Source: Hyphomicrobiales bacterium 4NK60-0047b (lineage in GTDB: Bacteria; Pseudomonadota; Alphaproteobacteria; Rhizobiales; HXMU1428-3). From it: 64,000 nucleotides of DNA. The notes beneath the pieces are model-generated. The model saw only the letters and a program-made list of their open reading frames with translations. It did no database searches and was not told the origin of the DNA. Positions 63,392 to 64,000 of this stretch are shown piece by piece; within the stretch, counting starts at the first letter, position 1, and each line of letters starts with the position of its first letter. Made by a program: the position numbers and the translations under genes. The DNA is taken from assembly GCA_040367435.1 (NCBI GenBank), contig BAABWY010000001.1, forward strand, positions 186,001 to 250,000, in the 5' to 3' direction.

Positions 63392-63903
63392 TTAAGATAA
63401 CCCCTTTGAAACTCTATTAATTCCATCAAATGCAGCTCAAAAAATCACACGATCCACAAACTAGAGCACAATCCGTGCCTTCGTTTCACGAGGATCGAAA
63501 AAATTTGCGCAAAAACAAAAACTCTGGAGCATTCATCAGATTTAATGTGAAAATATAATGCTCTAGCCTTTATTTGCCTTCTTATTGTCATGAAAAGAAA
63601 TAAAGCTAACACAGTTCAGAAATTGACCGAACTCTTTGTTCACAATAATTTTAAGCGATTCTCCCCCTACACTTAAGATAGAGTGAAAAAAGACTGAACA
63701 ATCAAAAACCTACGCAACACGAATATATCTACGACTTAAAGTCTTGGAATAACAAACAAAAGCTCTATATATTTAAGATCGTATATATGTATAAATATGA
63801 GTGAAAAGTAGAACGATTTAATCCTGTACTGAAGTAATAATAAAGAACTGATGAATAACAACCATTTATGTTAATTAGGACTTTTGAAAAAGTGACACAT
63901 AAA
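63392..63903. repeat. Gap with a Rhizobiales-type repeat
   Basis: CTGGAGCATT (63524-63533) pairs with AATGCTCTAG (63557-63566) around CATCAGATTTAATGTG. It belongs to the CTAGAGCATTC hairpin family that also ends cckA. An AGAGCACAATCC copy lies just before it. Otherwise the gap is AT-rich with no supported gene. Confidence 0.6.
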
Positions 63904-64000
63904 ATGAACCAATCACGTGCCATTCAAGCTCCAGCCAGGACGTCTCTATATAAAAATTTTAGAGCCAACAAAGTGCAGCTTTTTAGTACACTTCTTTTAC
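63904..64000 (+). CDS. Start of an unidentified gene running off the window
   Basis: ATG at 63904 opens a frame with no stop to the window end: MNQSRAIQAPARTSLYKNF followed by RANKVQLFSTLLL. The basic start leading into a hydrophobic stretch looks like an N-terminal signal or membrane anchor, which supports a real gene. The GTG at 63892 is an in-frame alternative. No clear ribosome-binding site is visible, and too little sequence is present for any assignment. Confidence 0.4.
   Translation, partial: MNQSRAIQAPARTSLYKNFRANKVQLFSTLLL

Overview
The window looks like chromosomal DNA of a flagellated, methylotrophic alphaproteobacterium of moderate to low GC. The pointers are a lanthanide-type methanol dehydrogenase (xoxF) with xoxG and xoxJ, a CckA kinase beside flagellar genes with a consensus CtrA box, direct-repeat SOS boxes of the GTTC-N7-GTTC type at recA, an RNase E with a long acidic insert, and the short interspersed repeats common in Rhizobiales-like genomes. 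This placement is inferred from gene content; no rRNA or tRNA gene was seen.

Layout. 1-2000: end of a family-4 uracil-DNA glycosylase gene, a GyrI-like protein, a 54-residue membrane protein and moaB. 2000-5650: a DUF882/M15-like peptidase, a PQQ-associated beta-propeller protein and a secreted unknown. 5650-7450: two VOC-fold genes with a divergent WYL regulator. 7450-12750: xoxF-xoxG-xoxJ on the minus strand, preceded by two secreted unknowns. 13100-21100: glutathione-dependent formaldehyde dehydrogenase, S-formylglutathione hydrolase, a LysR regulator and a two-subunit NAD formate dehydrogenase. Together these give a complete methanol to formaldehyde to formate to CO2 route within about 14 kb; the PQQ synthesis genes are not here.

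21100-26800: a TpsB outer-membrane transporter, a FecR-domain protein with a Gly/Asn tail and a CHASE2 histidine kinase form a possible surface-secretion and signalling locus with no visible TpsA cargo. 26900-29900: an HxlR regulator, trmJ, a secreted unknown, a well-formed small-RNA candidate and rpsD. 30000-33450: two paralogous membrane-anchored TPR proteins, the first flanked by REP-like repeats. 33500-42400: ttcA, icd, a voltage-gated-like K+ channel, alaS, recA with two SOS boxes, and a small cysteine-rich secreted protein. 42400-50350: cckA, then flgB-flgC-fliE-fliQ-fliR-flhB divergent from fliO-fliP. 50400-64000: an AT-rich gene of unknown origin, prfB with its programmed +1 frameshift, mrcA (PBP1a), amiC, a 1.5 kb rne upstream region, rne, an aminotransferase and the start of a further gene.

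The most interesting non-coding signal is a family of four dispersed elements of about 120-150 bp (near 1730, 29870, 40220 and 51745). Each shares short conserved blocks (GGACATG, CGCCGCCC, GGAGG or similar, GCCCGTGAGA) separated by stem-loops whose sequences differ between copies while the pairing is kept. Three of the four directly abut an intrinsic terminator, and the fourth follows the prfB stop codon. I do not recognise this family.
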